IMG/VR virus record: IMGVR_UViG_3300044796_000657
Coordinates: 124,001 to 188,000 of that record
From: a virus
Reading direction: 5' to 3' (one strand)
DNA: 64,000 bases
Shown: in pieces, positions 23,748-31,867 of the stretch
How the letters are laid out: every line of letters begins with the position of its first letter
Position numbering within the stretch: position 1 is the first letter of the stretch
The notes under the pieces: generated by a model
Seen by the model: only the letters and a program-made list of their open reading frames with translations
Databases searched by the model: none
Told to the model about the DNA's origin: nothing
Translations under genes and position numbers: made by a program

Positions 23748-24656
23748 TTAGTCTTTGCTGATGTCGCTTGCCCCACCCTGAGCCTTGAACGTTTGGGTAA
23801 TCGATCCCCACAAACGAGCAACACCCAAAGTGCCGCTGACTTCATAAGTACCATCAGTACCAGTCAAGCGGAAAAGTGAAACCAACCGAATATCGTTTGA
23901 ATCGCCAGCATTCGTGCCACGGTCATGTAAGATCGTCCAATTTTGAGGACGTTTGAAGCTGTCAGTTGAAGGCCCGTTGACACCAATTACACCGTAAAGC
24001 AATTCTTTGTCTTGACTTGTCGTGGCAGTCATACCAGAAGTTGCGAATACAGCAGCTACCGAATTATAAGCAGCGGCAGTCTTATCGGCAGGGGTATCTT
24101 TTTCAACGTTCTTGAATTCATCGCCCATAATCACACGGCGAGCAGAAGCCGCATGGGTCACAGTCACAATGGCGTTTTTAGCAAGGGCGTTAACACCGGA
24201 CGTAGCAAACAAAGTCAATACATAGCCGCTATTGAAGGGGACTTCCGATAATTTGACGTAAGTATTACCCAAAGAGTCAGCACAACTCGTTGTACCGCTA
24301 TTTGAGGACTTGTAAGCCAAGAAAGCAATGACGATTAAAAAGTCAGTTGAATTATCGTTATGTGGGGAAGTCGCAACAGTCAAAGTTGTGGTCGTTTGCT
24401 CAGTCAAACTTGTGACGATATTATGTCCAACACTTCGCATGTATTTAACAGGGTTTTTATGAACGTGCTTACCACGAACGCCTTCTTGCAGGTCATTCAT
24501 GCGGCCTTTCATCATACGGCCTTTCATTTTACCCTTTTTCATACCCATGTGAGCTTTCTTGCCCTTGGCTTTCATTTTGCCCTTTTTGGCTTTTTTCATA
24601 TTTTGACCGTGATCTTTGTTTTGACCAGCTACATCCTGATTAGTTTCAATGCTCAT
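23748..24656 (-). CDS. Lys/Met-rich N-tail with beta-sandwich virion-like domain
   Basis: 302 aa. Residues 1-60 are lysine-rich (KKGKMKAKGKKAHMGMKKGK), closely resembling the tails of the two proteins at 13569-16507. Residues 80-302 look like a beta-sandwich domain: TTTTLTVATSP, SLGNTYVKLSEVPFNSGY, LFATSGVNALAKNAIVTVTH. This arrangement occurs in phage and bacterial surface or decoration proteins. A capsid-binding or DNA-contacting role is inferred. A TATATAAG box stands 25 nt upstream. Confidence 0.65.
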   Translation of the reverse strand: MSIETNQDVAGQNKDHGQNMKKAKKGKMKAKGKKAHMGMKKGKMKGRMMKGRMNDLQEGVRGKHVHKNPVKYMRSVGHNIVTSLTEQTTTTLTVATSPHNDNSTDFLIVIAFLAYKSSNSGTTSCADSLGNTYVKLSEVPFNSGYVLTLFATSGVNALAKNAIVTVTHAASARRVIMGDEFKNVEKDTPADKTAAAYNSVAAVFATSGMTATTSQDKELLYGVIGVNGPSTDSFKRPQNWTILHDRGTNAGDSNDIRLVSLFRLTGTDGTYEVSGTLGVARLWGSITQTFKAQGGASDISKD

Positions 24657-24680
24657 AGATTATCCCCAATCGATCTTTAA

Positions 24681-24688
24681 CTTATATA
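24681..24688 (-). promoter_or_regulatory. Candidate late promoter box TATATAAG
   Basis: Minus-strand TATATAAG 25 nt before the start codon at 24656, without a clear -35; same octamer as at 13528. Confidence 0.4.
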
Positions 24689-24734
24689 TGCACCCTTATT
24701 TCAATTATAGTGTTGTAACAAAAAAACAGTGGAC

Positions 24735-25055
24735 TCAATCCACTGTGTTTGCCAATCCTACGGCATTTAACATTCTTTTTCTGAGATGGACTGCTTCTTT
24801 ATCAGATTGATCATTCGCATAAAGCGATTTCATGATCGTTCTAAAAAGTGGTGGTTTAAGACAAATCAATGCTGGTATTACCTCGGATTGGTGCCTTGGT
24901 ACAATTTCGCCCTTTATAATCAAAGCACAAGCCGTGAGTGGATCGTACAGCATATCTTTTCTGAAAGCACAGATATGCTTGGACATGATGTGCCAAGTAA
25001 AATTGTCGGCAATTGAAGCAAGAATTTCAATGAAGCGGTCTTCGTGGTGTATCAT
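24735..25055 (-). CDS. Hypothetical protein, 106 aa
   Basis: Start at MIHHEDRFIEILASI, overlapping the upstream stop (ATGA). Mainly helical, with no motif recognised. An upstream extension of 19 residues is less likely since it lies within the preceding gene. Confidence 0.6.
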   Translation of the reverse strand: MIHHEDRFIEILASIADNFTWHIMSKHICAFRKDMLYDPLTACALIIKGEIVPRHQSEVIPALICLKPPLFRTIMKSLYANDQSDKEAVHLRKRMLNAVGLANTVD

Positions 25056-25399
25056 TTTTTTACAACCGGTACGACAACAGTGCGACCCGGCCCTTTCGTA
25101 ATTGTAATGCATTCATCTGTCAATCGCATCGGAAGAACATAATCCAAATTGCTATACCCTTTTTTCAAGGCCCGATACAAATCCTTCAAATCTTTGAGCT
25201 TAAAAGTTAATTGGGACGGCAAATGATCAGTTGTGATGGACCTACCCAATTGGACTCTACTACTCCAAGAACTGGCGTAAACGGACACCTCTTTTGAGGT
25301 GCCGTCTTTATCTTCGTGAAAAAACAAAGTTACGGTACTGTCGTGGTTAGTATCCCACGCTGTATTCATAATTGCGTTCAGTTCTCTAAATGTTATCAC
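25052..25399 (-). CDS. Hypothetical protein, 115 aa
   Basis: Beta-rich small protein (TVTLFFHEDKDGTSKEVSVYASSW) with a lysine-rich C-terminus (VVVPVVKK). Not recognised. It sits between two other small unknown genes in the same unit. Confidence 0.6.
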   Translation of the reverse strand: MITFRELNAIMNTAWDTNHDSTVTLFFHEDKDGTSKEVSVYASSWSSRVQLGRSITTDHLPSQLTFKLKDLKDLYRALKKGYSNLDYVLPMRLTDECITITKGPGRTVVVPVVKK

Positions 25400-25411
25400 T
25401 GTGAAATCCGA

Positions 25412-25618
25412 TCACTTGATAGAACGGATCAATTGAACTTGCTTATTGCAAATTTCGCAAGAAACGTTCATTTCAGTTAATGGCAACGAAACGAGCTGTA
25501 ATTCCGAACAGTCCGCCCCACAAAAGCCGGTATGACTGGTAATCATTCCAGCGTCTTCACGTTTTTTGATGTGAATGACTTTCACACCAGCAACATAAAC
25601 GTTAATGGTTTTGAACAT
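25412..25618 (-). CDS. Small Cys-rich hypothetical protein, 68 aa
   Basis: Start at MFKTINVYVAGVKVIHIKK, preceded by SD GAGG; the longer frame overlaps the PRPP synthetase gene. Two cysteine pairs (CGADC about residues 33-37; CEICNKQ about 54-60) suggest one bound zinc. Unknown function. Confidence 0.6.
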   Translation of the reverse strand: MFKTINVYVAGVKVIHIKKREDAGMITSHTGFCGADCSELQLVSLPLTEMNVSCEICNKQVQLIRSIK

Positions 25619-25625
25619 TAGAACC

Positions 25626-26651
25626 TCAGTTTCCATTGACAATAAGATCACTGATTGATTCATTTTGGTGAATACGGGTAATGGCTTCGGCAAATAAACG
25701 AGTCGTACTAATAACTCGCAATTTGTTTTGAAGCAATGGCTCCGTCACACGAAAAGGCTCAATACAGTCCGATACGATCACTCGTTCGATTCGTTTATCG
25801 GACATTTTTTCGTTAGCTTTACCAACGAAAAGTCCGTGAGTAGCAATAGTGGCATAAATAGACTTGGCTTGTCTTGATTTCTCTTTTGGAAAACACGCTT
25901 CCGTTGCTTCCAAATTCGTACTGCCGCCGGAAATCATGTCGTCATAAATGAGGACATTACGACCGACAACATCGCCCATAATGCCATGACCAGTAATGGA
26001 TCGTCCAACGTGAACTTTATCCATACAAGCCAAGCCGATTTCCGTTTGGAAAGCATCACTGACCATCTTCCGAAATTTTCTGGCTCGATTTAGACCGGAC
26101 GCATCGGGCGACAAAACCGTTAAACTTGAAGGGTCAACCTTGTTTCTTCGTACGGATTCAATGATATAATTGGCGAATAAATGGTTCGCCTCAAGAAGAT
26201 CGCACGGAAATGGGAATGCGTTCTGAATGGCAGTAGGACTATGAACGTCAATTGTCAAAATACGGTTAACCCAAAGGCTTTCAAATGCCCTTGCTAGGTA
26301 TTTGGTAGTGATTGGTGCCCGGCTACTCGTCTTGCGATCTTGACGAGCGTACGGATAATACGGTGCCACGATAGTAATTCTTGCAGCAGAGGCATCCCGC
26401 AAAGCACCGCACAAAATCATAGTTTTCATGATTTTGTCGTTAATGCTTTCTTTTTGATCCGAGTACATGGATGAAATGATAAAAACATCGCACCCACGGA
26501 CATTCTCTTTGATGCCCGCTTGTGGCGCAGCATAACACTCGCCGTCTTCAAAACGATTTTCATCGAGTTCACTCAATGTCGTTTTCAAATAACCGGCTAC
26601 TTCTGCGCCGAATTTTCTCGAACTTGATGGTGCGAATATTTTCAATTTCAT
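25626..26651 (-). CDS. prs: Ribose-phosphate pyrophosphokinase
   Basis: 341 aa. The core order is conserved: FEDGECYA, CDVFIISSMY, YYPYARQDRKTSSRAPIT (ATP-binding region), then VHSPTAIQNAF, LSPDASGLNRARKF, and the PRPP loop LIYDDMISGGSTNLEA. It makes PRPP from ribose-5-phosphate and ATP for purine, pyrimidine and NAD synthesis. A TKxxSRAP variant replaces the usual KxRPREPI pattern, a common divergence in phage enzymes. The start at MKLKIFAPSSSRKF follows SD GAGGA; two codons upstream is an ATG overlapping the previous stop. It pairs with the OPRT fusion at 60356 for pyrimidines. Confidence 0.88.
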   Translation of the reverse strand: MKLKIFAPSSSRKFGAEVAGYLKTTLSELDENRFEDGECYAAPQAGIKENVRGCDVFIISSMYSDQKESINDKIMKTMILCGALRDASAARITIVAPYYPYARQDRKTSSRAPITTKYLARAFESLWVNRILTIDVHSPTAIQNAFPFPCDLLEANHLFANYIIESVRRNKVDPSSLTVLSPDASGLNRARKFRKMVSDAFQTEIGLACMDKVHVGRSITGHGIMGDVVGRNVLIYDDMISGGSTNLEATEACFPKEKSRQAKSIYATIATHGLFVGKANEKMSDKRIERVIVSDCIEPFRVTEPLLQNKLRVISTTRLFAEAITRIHQNESISDLIVNGN

Positions 26652-26653
26652 GA

Positions 26654-26968
26654 TCATTCCTCGATAAGAATTAACGTTTCATGGGTCTTGGTCTTTTGTT
26701 TCTTGGCTTGCTCTTTCGCAGTGAAAGACTTAATGACTTCGGACATAGGATACATTTTGACTATTTCGCCTTTAGATACGTAATAGCCACGATTGGTAGG
26801 AGAATGACCACTCATATCATGCAACCCCGGAAATACATCAGCAAACTCAATACCGATATTTTCTATATCGGATTTACTGGAGCGAATATCTTTGATGTTG
26901 CCACACTTGCCGTAGCAAATATGACCGGCACGAATAACACAAACTAAATCACCACGTTCAAATGACAT
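26654..26968 (-). CDS. SH3-like/KOW-like small protein
   Basis: 104 aa, with an N-terminal beta-barrel-like motif FERGDLVCVIRAGHICYGKCGNI similar to KOW-type or SH3-like domains that bind RNA or protein; another such gene is 41845-42135. The C-terminus is lysine-rich and charged. The start follows a good SD (AGGAGAG). Function unknown. Confidence 0.55.
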   Translation of the reverse strand: MSFERGDLVCVIRAGHICYGKCGNIKDIRSSKSDIENIGIEFADVFPGLHDMSGHSPTNRGYYVSKGEIVKMYPMSEVIKSFTAKEQAKKQKTKTHETLILIEE

Positions 26969-26978
26969 GCCTCTCTCC

Positions 26979-27809
26979 TTAATTTTGCTGGTTATTGAAC
27001 GCTGCCAATGTATTACTAATCAACATCGAGATAGTTGTCGGCCCAACACCACCGGGCACAGGAGTATAACTACATGGATGTTTAACATCGGGTTTGAAAT
27101 CACCCACAATTTTGCCCTCAACTCTGCGAATTCCAACATCAATTACAGCAGCATTGTGTCGAATATAAGAAGCGGGCAACTCAAAGGACGATCTTCCAAC
27201 CGCCGTTACTACAATATCCGATATTTTGCACTGTCTTTCCAGATCAATCGTATGCTCATGACAAATTGTCACAGTGGCATTGTACGGATCTCTTGCCAAC
27301 ACAATAGCCAGAGGAATGCCCACAACATTGCTACGATTGATAATAACGACGTTTTTACCTTTGGTGGGTATTTCGTAATACTTGATTATTTCAAGCACAC
27401 CAGCAACCGTACAGGGTAAAAAGCGAATTTCACCAGTTGCTAACAAACCCAAATTTTCCGGGTGAAATCCATCCACATCTTTTTGTGGCGAAACAGAAGA
27501 AAGAACTTTATTCTTGTCAACATTGGCCGGTAATGGCAATTGTACCAAAATACCATGAATGTCTGGATTATCATTCCAAGCGTTAATTTGCTGTATGACT
27601 TCCTCGGTTGATGGCCGAATCATATTAACTGTTAAGGATTTGATACCAACTTTTTCACACATACGGTGTTTGTTGCGAACATAAATTTGACTAGCTGGAT
27701 CTTCACCGGCAAGTAAAACTGCTAAACAAGGCGTGCCTTTAATGTTTTTGACAATCTGAGCAACGTTCGCCAGTATGTTATTTGATACATCGTTTCCGTT
27801 AAGATTCAT
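26979..27809 (-). CDS. folD: FolD, methylene-THF dehydrogenase/cyclohydrolase
   Basis: 276 aa, full FolD. Recognisable: ASQIYVRNKHRMCEKVGI (Tyr and Lys of the active site), HGILVQLPLPANVDKNKV, SPQKDVDGFHPENLG, VVIINRSNVVGIPLA (dinucleotide-binding), and the C-terminal YTPVPGGVGPTTISMLI. It interconverts methylene-, methenyl- and formyl-tetrahydrofolate, supplying one-carbon units for purine and thymidylate synthesis. It lies just downstream of the ParB-like gene terminator. Confidence 0.92.
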   Translation of the reverse strand: MNLNGNDVSNNILANVAQIVKNIKGTPCLAVLLAGEDPASQIYVRNKHRMCEKVGIKSLTVNMIRPSTEEVIQQINAWNDNPDIHGILVQLPLPANVDKNKVLSSVSPQKDVDGFHPENLGLLATGEIRFLPCTVAGVLEIIKYYEIPTKGKNVVIINRSNVVGIPLAIVLARDPYNATVTICHEHTIDLERQCKISDIVVTAVGRSSFELPASYIRHNAAVIDVGIRRVEGKIVGDFKPDVKHPCSYTPVPGGVGPTTISMLISNTLAAFNNQQN

Positions 27810-27810
27810 T

Positions 27811-27837
27811 AAAAAAAGGCCGGATTTTACTCCGGCC
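27811..27837 (-). terminator. Rho-independent terminator
   Basis: Minus strand stem GGCCGGA/TCCGGCC with a 6-nt loop followed by T7, located 19 nt after the ParB-like stop codon and before folD. Confidence 0.85.
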
Positions 27838-27856
27838 CCCTTGGATGGTTGTGGAT

Positions 27857-29038
27857 TTACTTGGCTGCGACTGCCAACGGTTCTTCGACTTCGTCAACAA
27901 CGAAAAGGGCTTCGATGGGCGACTTCAGCTTGTTGCGAGCGAGAATGCAGTCGCAAACATCACGGATGAGACGAACCTCCTTGCGGCTGATCGGTTCATC
28001 AGTGTTGGGATTGAAAAGCTCCGCTTCCTTGTCTTCCAACATGGTCGTGAGCTTGTCCGCATACTGCCGTAGCGTCTTCATCGGCATGTGTCGTTGTGCC
28101 GTACCTTCCGCATCAAGCTCCATCGCCGCCTGTTGGATTTGCTCCATGCTCGGCTTCGGCTTGGTGCCCTTCTTCCCCTTAACCTTTTTGATGTTCTTGT
28201 CAGCAGCAGCGAGGTTCTCTTCGGCTTCGTTCAACTTGGCCGCAGCTTCCGCTTGCGCTTCCGCATTGCCACTTTCGATGGCCAATTGCAGCTTGCCGTC
28301 GTAGTCGTCCCAATCCTTGAGCAACTTTGCCTGCTCTTCGATCACGGCTTGTTCTTTGGCCGTTTCTTGTTTCTTCCAACGATCTACGGCGAGCTTGAGA
28401 ATGTCCTCCACCTTCTCGGCGGGATAATTCAAGAGTTGGAGTGCTTGCGTACGGCCCAACACGCCATCCGCCATCGATTCCAGTACCTTCGGGTGGCACT
28501 TTTCGGGATTGAGCAGAGAGAACGTCTGGCTGATCCACGCTTCCGACATTCCGAGACTTTCCGCTTGTTGCTGGCGGCTCATTCCAGCGTCGTCAAGAAG
28601 TTGGCAGTTAAGCAACACTTCAAAATCGTTGAGAGGAACGTGAAGCGTATTCTCCACCACTGCCGCAATTGCCGCTGCGTTTTCGCTTTCGCAATCCGTT
28701 TCAATACAGCAGACTTTGCTGTACAATTGGGAAGCGTGCTCCATCTTGCGGGTGATGCGGTTGAAGCAAAGATCGTTTTCTTGGATCAATGCCAAGATGG
28801 AACGCAGACGACGCTCCCCGGCAATCAGCGTCGGCTTACCTTCGAGGATGCGGATTTCCAAAGGCAACTTATGCCCTTGTGTCTTAATGTTGTTACGAAG
28901 CCTTTCCATCTCGGCAGGGGTGAAGCCGGTGTTCGAGCGGCGACGAGGATTCTTGACGATATGAATCGTCTGAGGATCGATCCACAAGAAAGCTTCTCTG
29001 TGGTTCGAGTTTTCGCCTTCGGTGGCAGTAGCGTTCAT
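27857..29038 (-). CDS. ParB/Srx-fold DNA-binding protein
   Basis: 393 aa. N-terminal ParB/Sulfiredoxin domain: RRRSNTGFTP, then KTQGHKLPLEIR, then LIAGERRLRSIL with the CTP-binding GERRxR motif (about residues 74-83). A central helix-turn-helix QQQAESLGMSEAWISQTFSLL (about 170-190) follows; then a long charged helical region (Glu/Ala/Lys-rich) typical of a dimerising tail. Such phage proteins act in partition, packaging or transcription control. No parA is in the window. ATG 29038 follows AAGGGG; a TTG two codons upstream is rejected. Confidence 0.8.
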   Translation of the reverse strand: MNATATEGENSNHREAFLWIDPQTIHIVKNPRRRSNTGFTPAEMERLRNNIKTQGHKLPLEIRILEGKPTLIAGERRLRSILALIQENDLCFNRITRKMEHASQLYSKVCCIETDCESENAAAIAAVVENTLHVPLNDFEVLLNCQLLDDAGMSRQQQAESLGMSEAWISQTFSLLNPEKCHPKVLESMADGVLGRTQALQLLNYPAEKVEDILKLAVDRWKKQETAKEQAVIEEQAKLLKDWDDYDGKLQLAIESGNAEAQAEAAAKLNEAEENLAAADKNIKKVKGKKGTKPKPSMEQIQQAAMELDAEGTAQRHMPMKTLRQYADKLTTMLEDKEAELFNPNTDEPISRKEVRLIRDVCDCILARNKLKSPIEALFVVDEVEEPLAVAAK

Positions 29039-29067
29039 AATCAACCCCTTTACGATAGATGGGTAAG

Positions 29068-29328
29068 TTAACCGATGAAGGTTTCAGACAATTTACATCC
29101 CGGCGTTGTCCCGGCGCCAATTTTGATCGGCAGAAGCTCTCGCTTCAAATTCCAGTTTACAGCTAGTGCCTGCAATTCCGTGCGGCTTTTGTCTTCAAGG
29201 GGCTTGGTCGTTGGAAACACAACCCCGTTACAGTTACAGCACTTCATTGTTGAATCACTTTCGTGATAAAACCCAACAGTCAGCACTGATTTTTTACACT
29301 TCGGGCAAACGATGTCTTTCATTGCCAC
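29068..29328 (-). CDS. Zinc-ribbon protein, 86 aa
   Basis: Two CxxC pairs: CPKCKKS (residues 8-14) and CCNCNGV (about 30-36), a rubredoxin-like knuckle arrangement. GTG start with SD GGAG at proper spacing, directly after the NYN gene stop. Probably structural or nucleic-acid associated; unidentified. Confidence 0.65.
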   Translation of the reverse strand: MAMKDIVCPKCKKSVLTVGFYHESDSTMKCCNCNGVVFPTTKPLEDKSRTELQALAVNWNLKRELLPIKIGAGTTPGCKLSETFIG

Positions 29329-29946
29329 TTATGATCTCCGCAAAGATTCTTTGGATTCACTCAAATTAACAAATTTGCTCGCAGCCAAAATCAAATTACG
29401 AGAAGCAAACTCCGGAAAGAAAGCAACTTCGACCGGCGTGAAGTGGTGGCTTTGAGCCTCCAAAATCACTTCACGATAATCTTGATCGCCAGCTACCAAA
29501 ACCACGGTGTCATTCGTTCGTGAATTAAGTAACCTTTCCATATCTTTGATAATGGCAGCATCCAAGCCCTTTTCCTTCATCGTACCATCGGCTCTGGATG
29601 TTTGAGTCAGTTCCTTGAGCCAAAAACCTTGCTGTCTAAGCCAGTTGTAAAACCCGTCACGACTATACCGCTTAGCCGCTTCTTCGTGAGTCATATTGCC
29701 CCTCGGATCAATATCCGAATAGTAAATACGACATTGGCGAATTTGACGACCATTCGCCAAGTGCTTCGCCAGCTTGTTGTAACAGATTTGGTAGTTCGGG
29801 TCAATTTTCCGAATCGTTAACCCCAAATTGGTGTTATCGATGAAAATCGTTACCTTTTGTGATTCCGACGCAACTGTCTCCAAGCGACTAGCCACTTGGG
29901 CTAATTGTTGAGATATTTGCTCGGTGGATAGCATGTTTTGATCCAT
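29329..29946 (-). CDS. NYN domain nuclease, LabA-like
   Basis: 205 aa. PIN-like NYN fold residues: VTIFIDNTNLGL (residues 32-43), KGLDAAIIKDM (about 126-136), and DTVVLVAGDQDYREVI (147-162), giving the D..D..D metal site. LabA-type proteins include RNases. N-terminal 28 residues form a coiled coil. It could process RNA, perhaps tRNA or mRNA, in concert with CsrA and the tRNA-related enzymes. Function in this phage is inferred only. Confidence 0.82.
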   Translation of the reverse strand: MDQNMLSTEQISQQLAQVASRLETVASESQKVTIFIDNTNLGLTIRKIDPNYQICYNKLAKHLANGRQIRQCRIYYSDIDPRGNMTHEEAAKRYSRDGFYNWLRQQGFWLKELTQTSRADGTMKEKGLDAAIIKDMERLLNSRTNDTVVLVAGDQDYREVILEAQSHHFTPVEVAFFPEFASRNLILAASKFVNLSESKESLRRS

Positions 29947-30017
29947 TAATTAGCTTCCTCAGTCATGTTCCCTATATTACCAAGATCGCAGTACTAGAAT
30001 CAATCCCATTTTTACGA

Positions 30018-30045
30018 ACAAACCCGCCAAATTTGGCGGGTTTGT
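30018..30045. terminator. Terminator-like palindrome
   Basis: ACAAACCCGCCAAATTTGGCGGGTTTGT is a perfect 28-bp palindrome just after the csrA stop on the minus strand, with a moderate T content. Likely intrinsic terminator for csrA and its neighbours. Confidence 0.75.
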
Positions 30046-30050
30046 ATTTA

Positions 30051-30278
30051 CTAAATTGCTAGTTCCAAAGGTAAAGCAGACTCATCATTGTGTACAACTT
30101 CCCCAACTTTCTCTAGCAATTCCTCTCGGAAGATGGGATACTTTTTCGGTGCCTCAATACCCAATCGTACAAGTTTACCTGTACCAACCACTTGAATCTT
30201 GATAGTCTCTTCCGTTCCATCATCATTTTTGACTTTAATAAAAATGGATTCTTTATTCTTGCGTGTTAAAACCAACAT
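30051..30278 (-). CDS. csrA: CsrA-family translational regulator
   Basis: 75 aa. Begins MLVLTRKNKESIFIKV, the standard CsrA start; continues IKIQVVGTGKLVRLGIEAPKKYPIFREEL, the beta-core that binds GGA motifs in mRNA. CsrA dimers block ribosome access to carbon-storage, motility and other mRNAs; a phage copy could re-target host translation. Relative to E. coli CsrA (61 aa) it has a loop insert after strand 1 (KNDDGTEETI) and an acidic tail. The 30278 ATG follows AAGGATTTGCTT. Confidence 0.88.
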   Translation of the reverse strand: MLVLTRKNKESIFIKVKNDDGTEETIKIQVVGTGKLVRLGIEAPKKYPIFREELLEKVGEVVHNDESALPLELAI

Positions 30279-30306
30279 AAGCAAATCCTTTATGTAGATG
30301 GGATTG

Positions 30307-30645
30307 TTATCCCTTTTCAGAGTAAATCATTCGCATTGGCTGATCCCAAGGATCATCGTTACGAACGAGCTTTAAGACACCCCCGGATTGAAACGCAACA
30401 CATTTAACACCATCAGCCTTAGAAGTGATCCAGCATCGCCCTCGCTTGCTGTGTTCAAAAATAACGCCTTCTGATAATGTGCGGAGCTCTTCCACAGTGT
30501 AAATGCGGAATTCTTGAGTTTCTTTAGACATGAAACCACCAAGAGCTTCCTTGATGACTTCTTGTTTTTCTTCATCTGACCCAAAGTAGGCAATGTCGTA
30601 CACCGAAGTCATCAATTGCCGAATTTTCGGAATGGACAAATCCAT
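30307..30645 (-). CDS. Hypothetical protein, paralogue family A member 2
   Basis: 112 aa. Shares FRIYTVEELRTLSEGVIFEH, then GRCWI, then a basic strand and DDPW with the proteins at 21271 and 31503. N-terminus MDLSIPKIRQLMTSVYDIAYFG is helical. Good SD (AAGGGG). Unknown function; directly upstream of csrA. Confidence 0.65.
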   Translation of the reverse strand: MDLSIPKIRQLMTSVYDIAYFGSDEEKQEVIKEALGGFMSKETQEFRIYTVEELRTLSEGVIFEHSKRGRCWITSKADGVKCVAFQSGGVLKLVRNDDPWDQPMRMIYSEKG

Positions 30646-30688
30646 ATCATAACCCCTTTGAGACAGTCACCATTATGTCAAATTATTT

Positions 30689-31216
30689 CTACGGTTTCCA
30701 GATCGTTTCTTTTCCACCATAAGCAAACAGCTCATGACGGGCCAAAACGAAAAAGAAATCCGACAAACGATTTAGATAAGTAACGAGCAGTGGGTTGCTA
30801 ATGGCACCAGCACTTAGGGACGCCACAACATACCGCTCAGCTCGCCTACAAACAGCACGGCAAAAATGTATCCATGCTGCAGCCGCTGAACCGCCCGGCA
30901 AAACAAAGTTAGTTAACGGCGGCAAATCATTCGTCAGCGTATCAATTTGTTTTTCTATCGCCTCAATGTCTTGATTGATAGATTCGTATCTGGATTTTGA
31001 CAAGCACAACTCGGCACCCAAAGCCAACAGTTGACCTTGTACAACTTCCAAGAAACGCTTATCAACTTTGTGCTGAGCAACAGCATAGCCAATCGCAGCA
31101 TTCAATTCATCTACTGTACCCAAAGCGTCAATCAAAACATGATCTTTGGGTAGTTGAGCACCATTACCTAATTTGGTTGCGCCCTTATCGCCTTGTTTGG
31201 TGTATATCTTACTCAT
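30689..31216 (-). CDS. Cob(I)alamin adenosyltransferase, PduO type
   Basis: 175 aa, the usual size. Signature pieces: KIYTKQGDKGATKLGNGAQLPKD (residues 3-25), IDALGTVDELNAAIGYA, and the C-terminal CRRAERYVVASL ... YLNRLSDFFFVLARHE. The enzyme adenosylates reduced cobalamin to make coenzyme B12. It has no other cobalamin gene beside it in this window. Its presence in a phage suggests a bid to extend host B12-dependent metabolism, perhaps ribonucleotide reductase, but this is inference. Confidence 0.9.
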   Translation of the reverse strand: MSKIYTKQGDKGATKLGNGAQLPKDHVLIDALGTVDELNAAIGYAVAQHKVDKRFLEVVQGQLLALGAELCLSKSRYESINQDIEAIEKQIDTLTNDLPPLTNFVLPGGSAAAAWIHFCRAVCRRAERYVVASLSAGAISNPLLVTYLNRLSDFFFVLARHELFAYGGKETIWKP

Positions 31217-31493
31217 AAATTGAAGCCGCCGTAACCACTTGTGTAGCTGTTATAAAAAGACTGCCGTTTTGAGTAGGCGGAAAATGTAAGAGCAAAGCCC
31301 AAACATTCACCAATCCATTAACGGCAACAATGTCCGTTTCAAGAATGGCATCAACCAAAGGTCTGTTCGGTACCATCGAAGCTGGTAATGCTAGTTCCGC
31401 CCACTTCAACAAAGCTTCTGGAACAGAAACGGCATTGACTTGTCGTGCAACCGATGAGCTATTGAACGTAAAGACGATAGTATAAACGGTCAT
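31209..31493 (-). CDS. Hypothetical protein, 94 aa
   Basis: Hydrophobic-rich (YTIVFTFNSSSVARQVNAVS; LVNVWALLLHFPP) but no certain membrane segment. Start at MTVYTIVF with AGGGG upstream. Its stop overlaps the adenosyltransferase start by a few bases. Unknown function. Confidence 0.6.
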   Translation of the reverse strand: MTVYTIVFTFNSSSVARQVNAVSVPEALLKWAELALPASMVPNRPLVDAILETDIVAVNGLVNVWALLLHFPPTQNGSLFITATQVVTAASIYE

Positions 31494-31502
31494 CAATTCC
31501 CC

Positions 31503-31820
31503 TTAAAGTAATTGGACCGTTTGATCCCAAGGCCAACCGCTCTCAATAAATTCCATCTTGAACCCACGAAAAGCAACATGCTTTTCACCATTCTTGGAAC
31601 CCACAACGCCAGCGCCGAAAAGCGAGTGGAAAATACGAGTACCACCACTTAACTTTGACCACTCTTCTGCTTTCAAAATCACCCAAGGTTTTTCTTGTTT
31701 TTTCTGAAAGCTAATCAGAAGTTCTTCAATGGTCTGATCTTTCAAGGCATACGGACTCTCTTGAGCGGCCTTCCAAGTCGCCATCAACAAATCCGTTAGT
31801 TCTTGTTCGGAAACAGTCAT
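31503..31820 (-). CDS. Hypothetical protein, paralogue family A member 3
   Basis: 105 aa, start MTVSEQELTDLLMATWK with GGGG at SD distance. Resembles 21271 and 30307 by its helical N-domain followed by WVILKAEEWSKLSGGTRIFHSL, AGVVGSKNGEKHVAFRGFK, and WPWDQTVQLL. More diverged than the other two. Unknown function. Confidence 0.6.
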   Translation of the reverse strand: MTVSEQELTDLLMATWKAAQESPYALKDQTIEELLISFQKKQEKPWVILKAEEWSKLSGGTRIFHSLFGAGVVGSKNGEKHVAFRGFKMEFIESGWPWDQTVQLL

Positions 31821-31834
31821 ATGCATCCCCAAGA

Positions 31835-31859
31835 CGAGAGGGTAAATTGCCCTCTCGTA
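31835..31859. terminator. Stem-loop between serpin gene and upstream gene
   Basis: ACGAGAGGG / CCCTCTCGT with a 7-nt loop, 8 nt after the serpin stop on the minus strand. No T run, so a weak or factor-dependent terminator or RNA-stability element. Confidence 0.55.
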
Positions 31860-31867
31860 TGTTAAGG

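Noticed and set aside
27857-29071. Plus-strand 327-codon frame opposite the ParB-like gene
   Set aside because: Antisense shadow caused by codon composition of the ParB-like gene.
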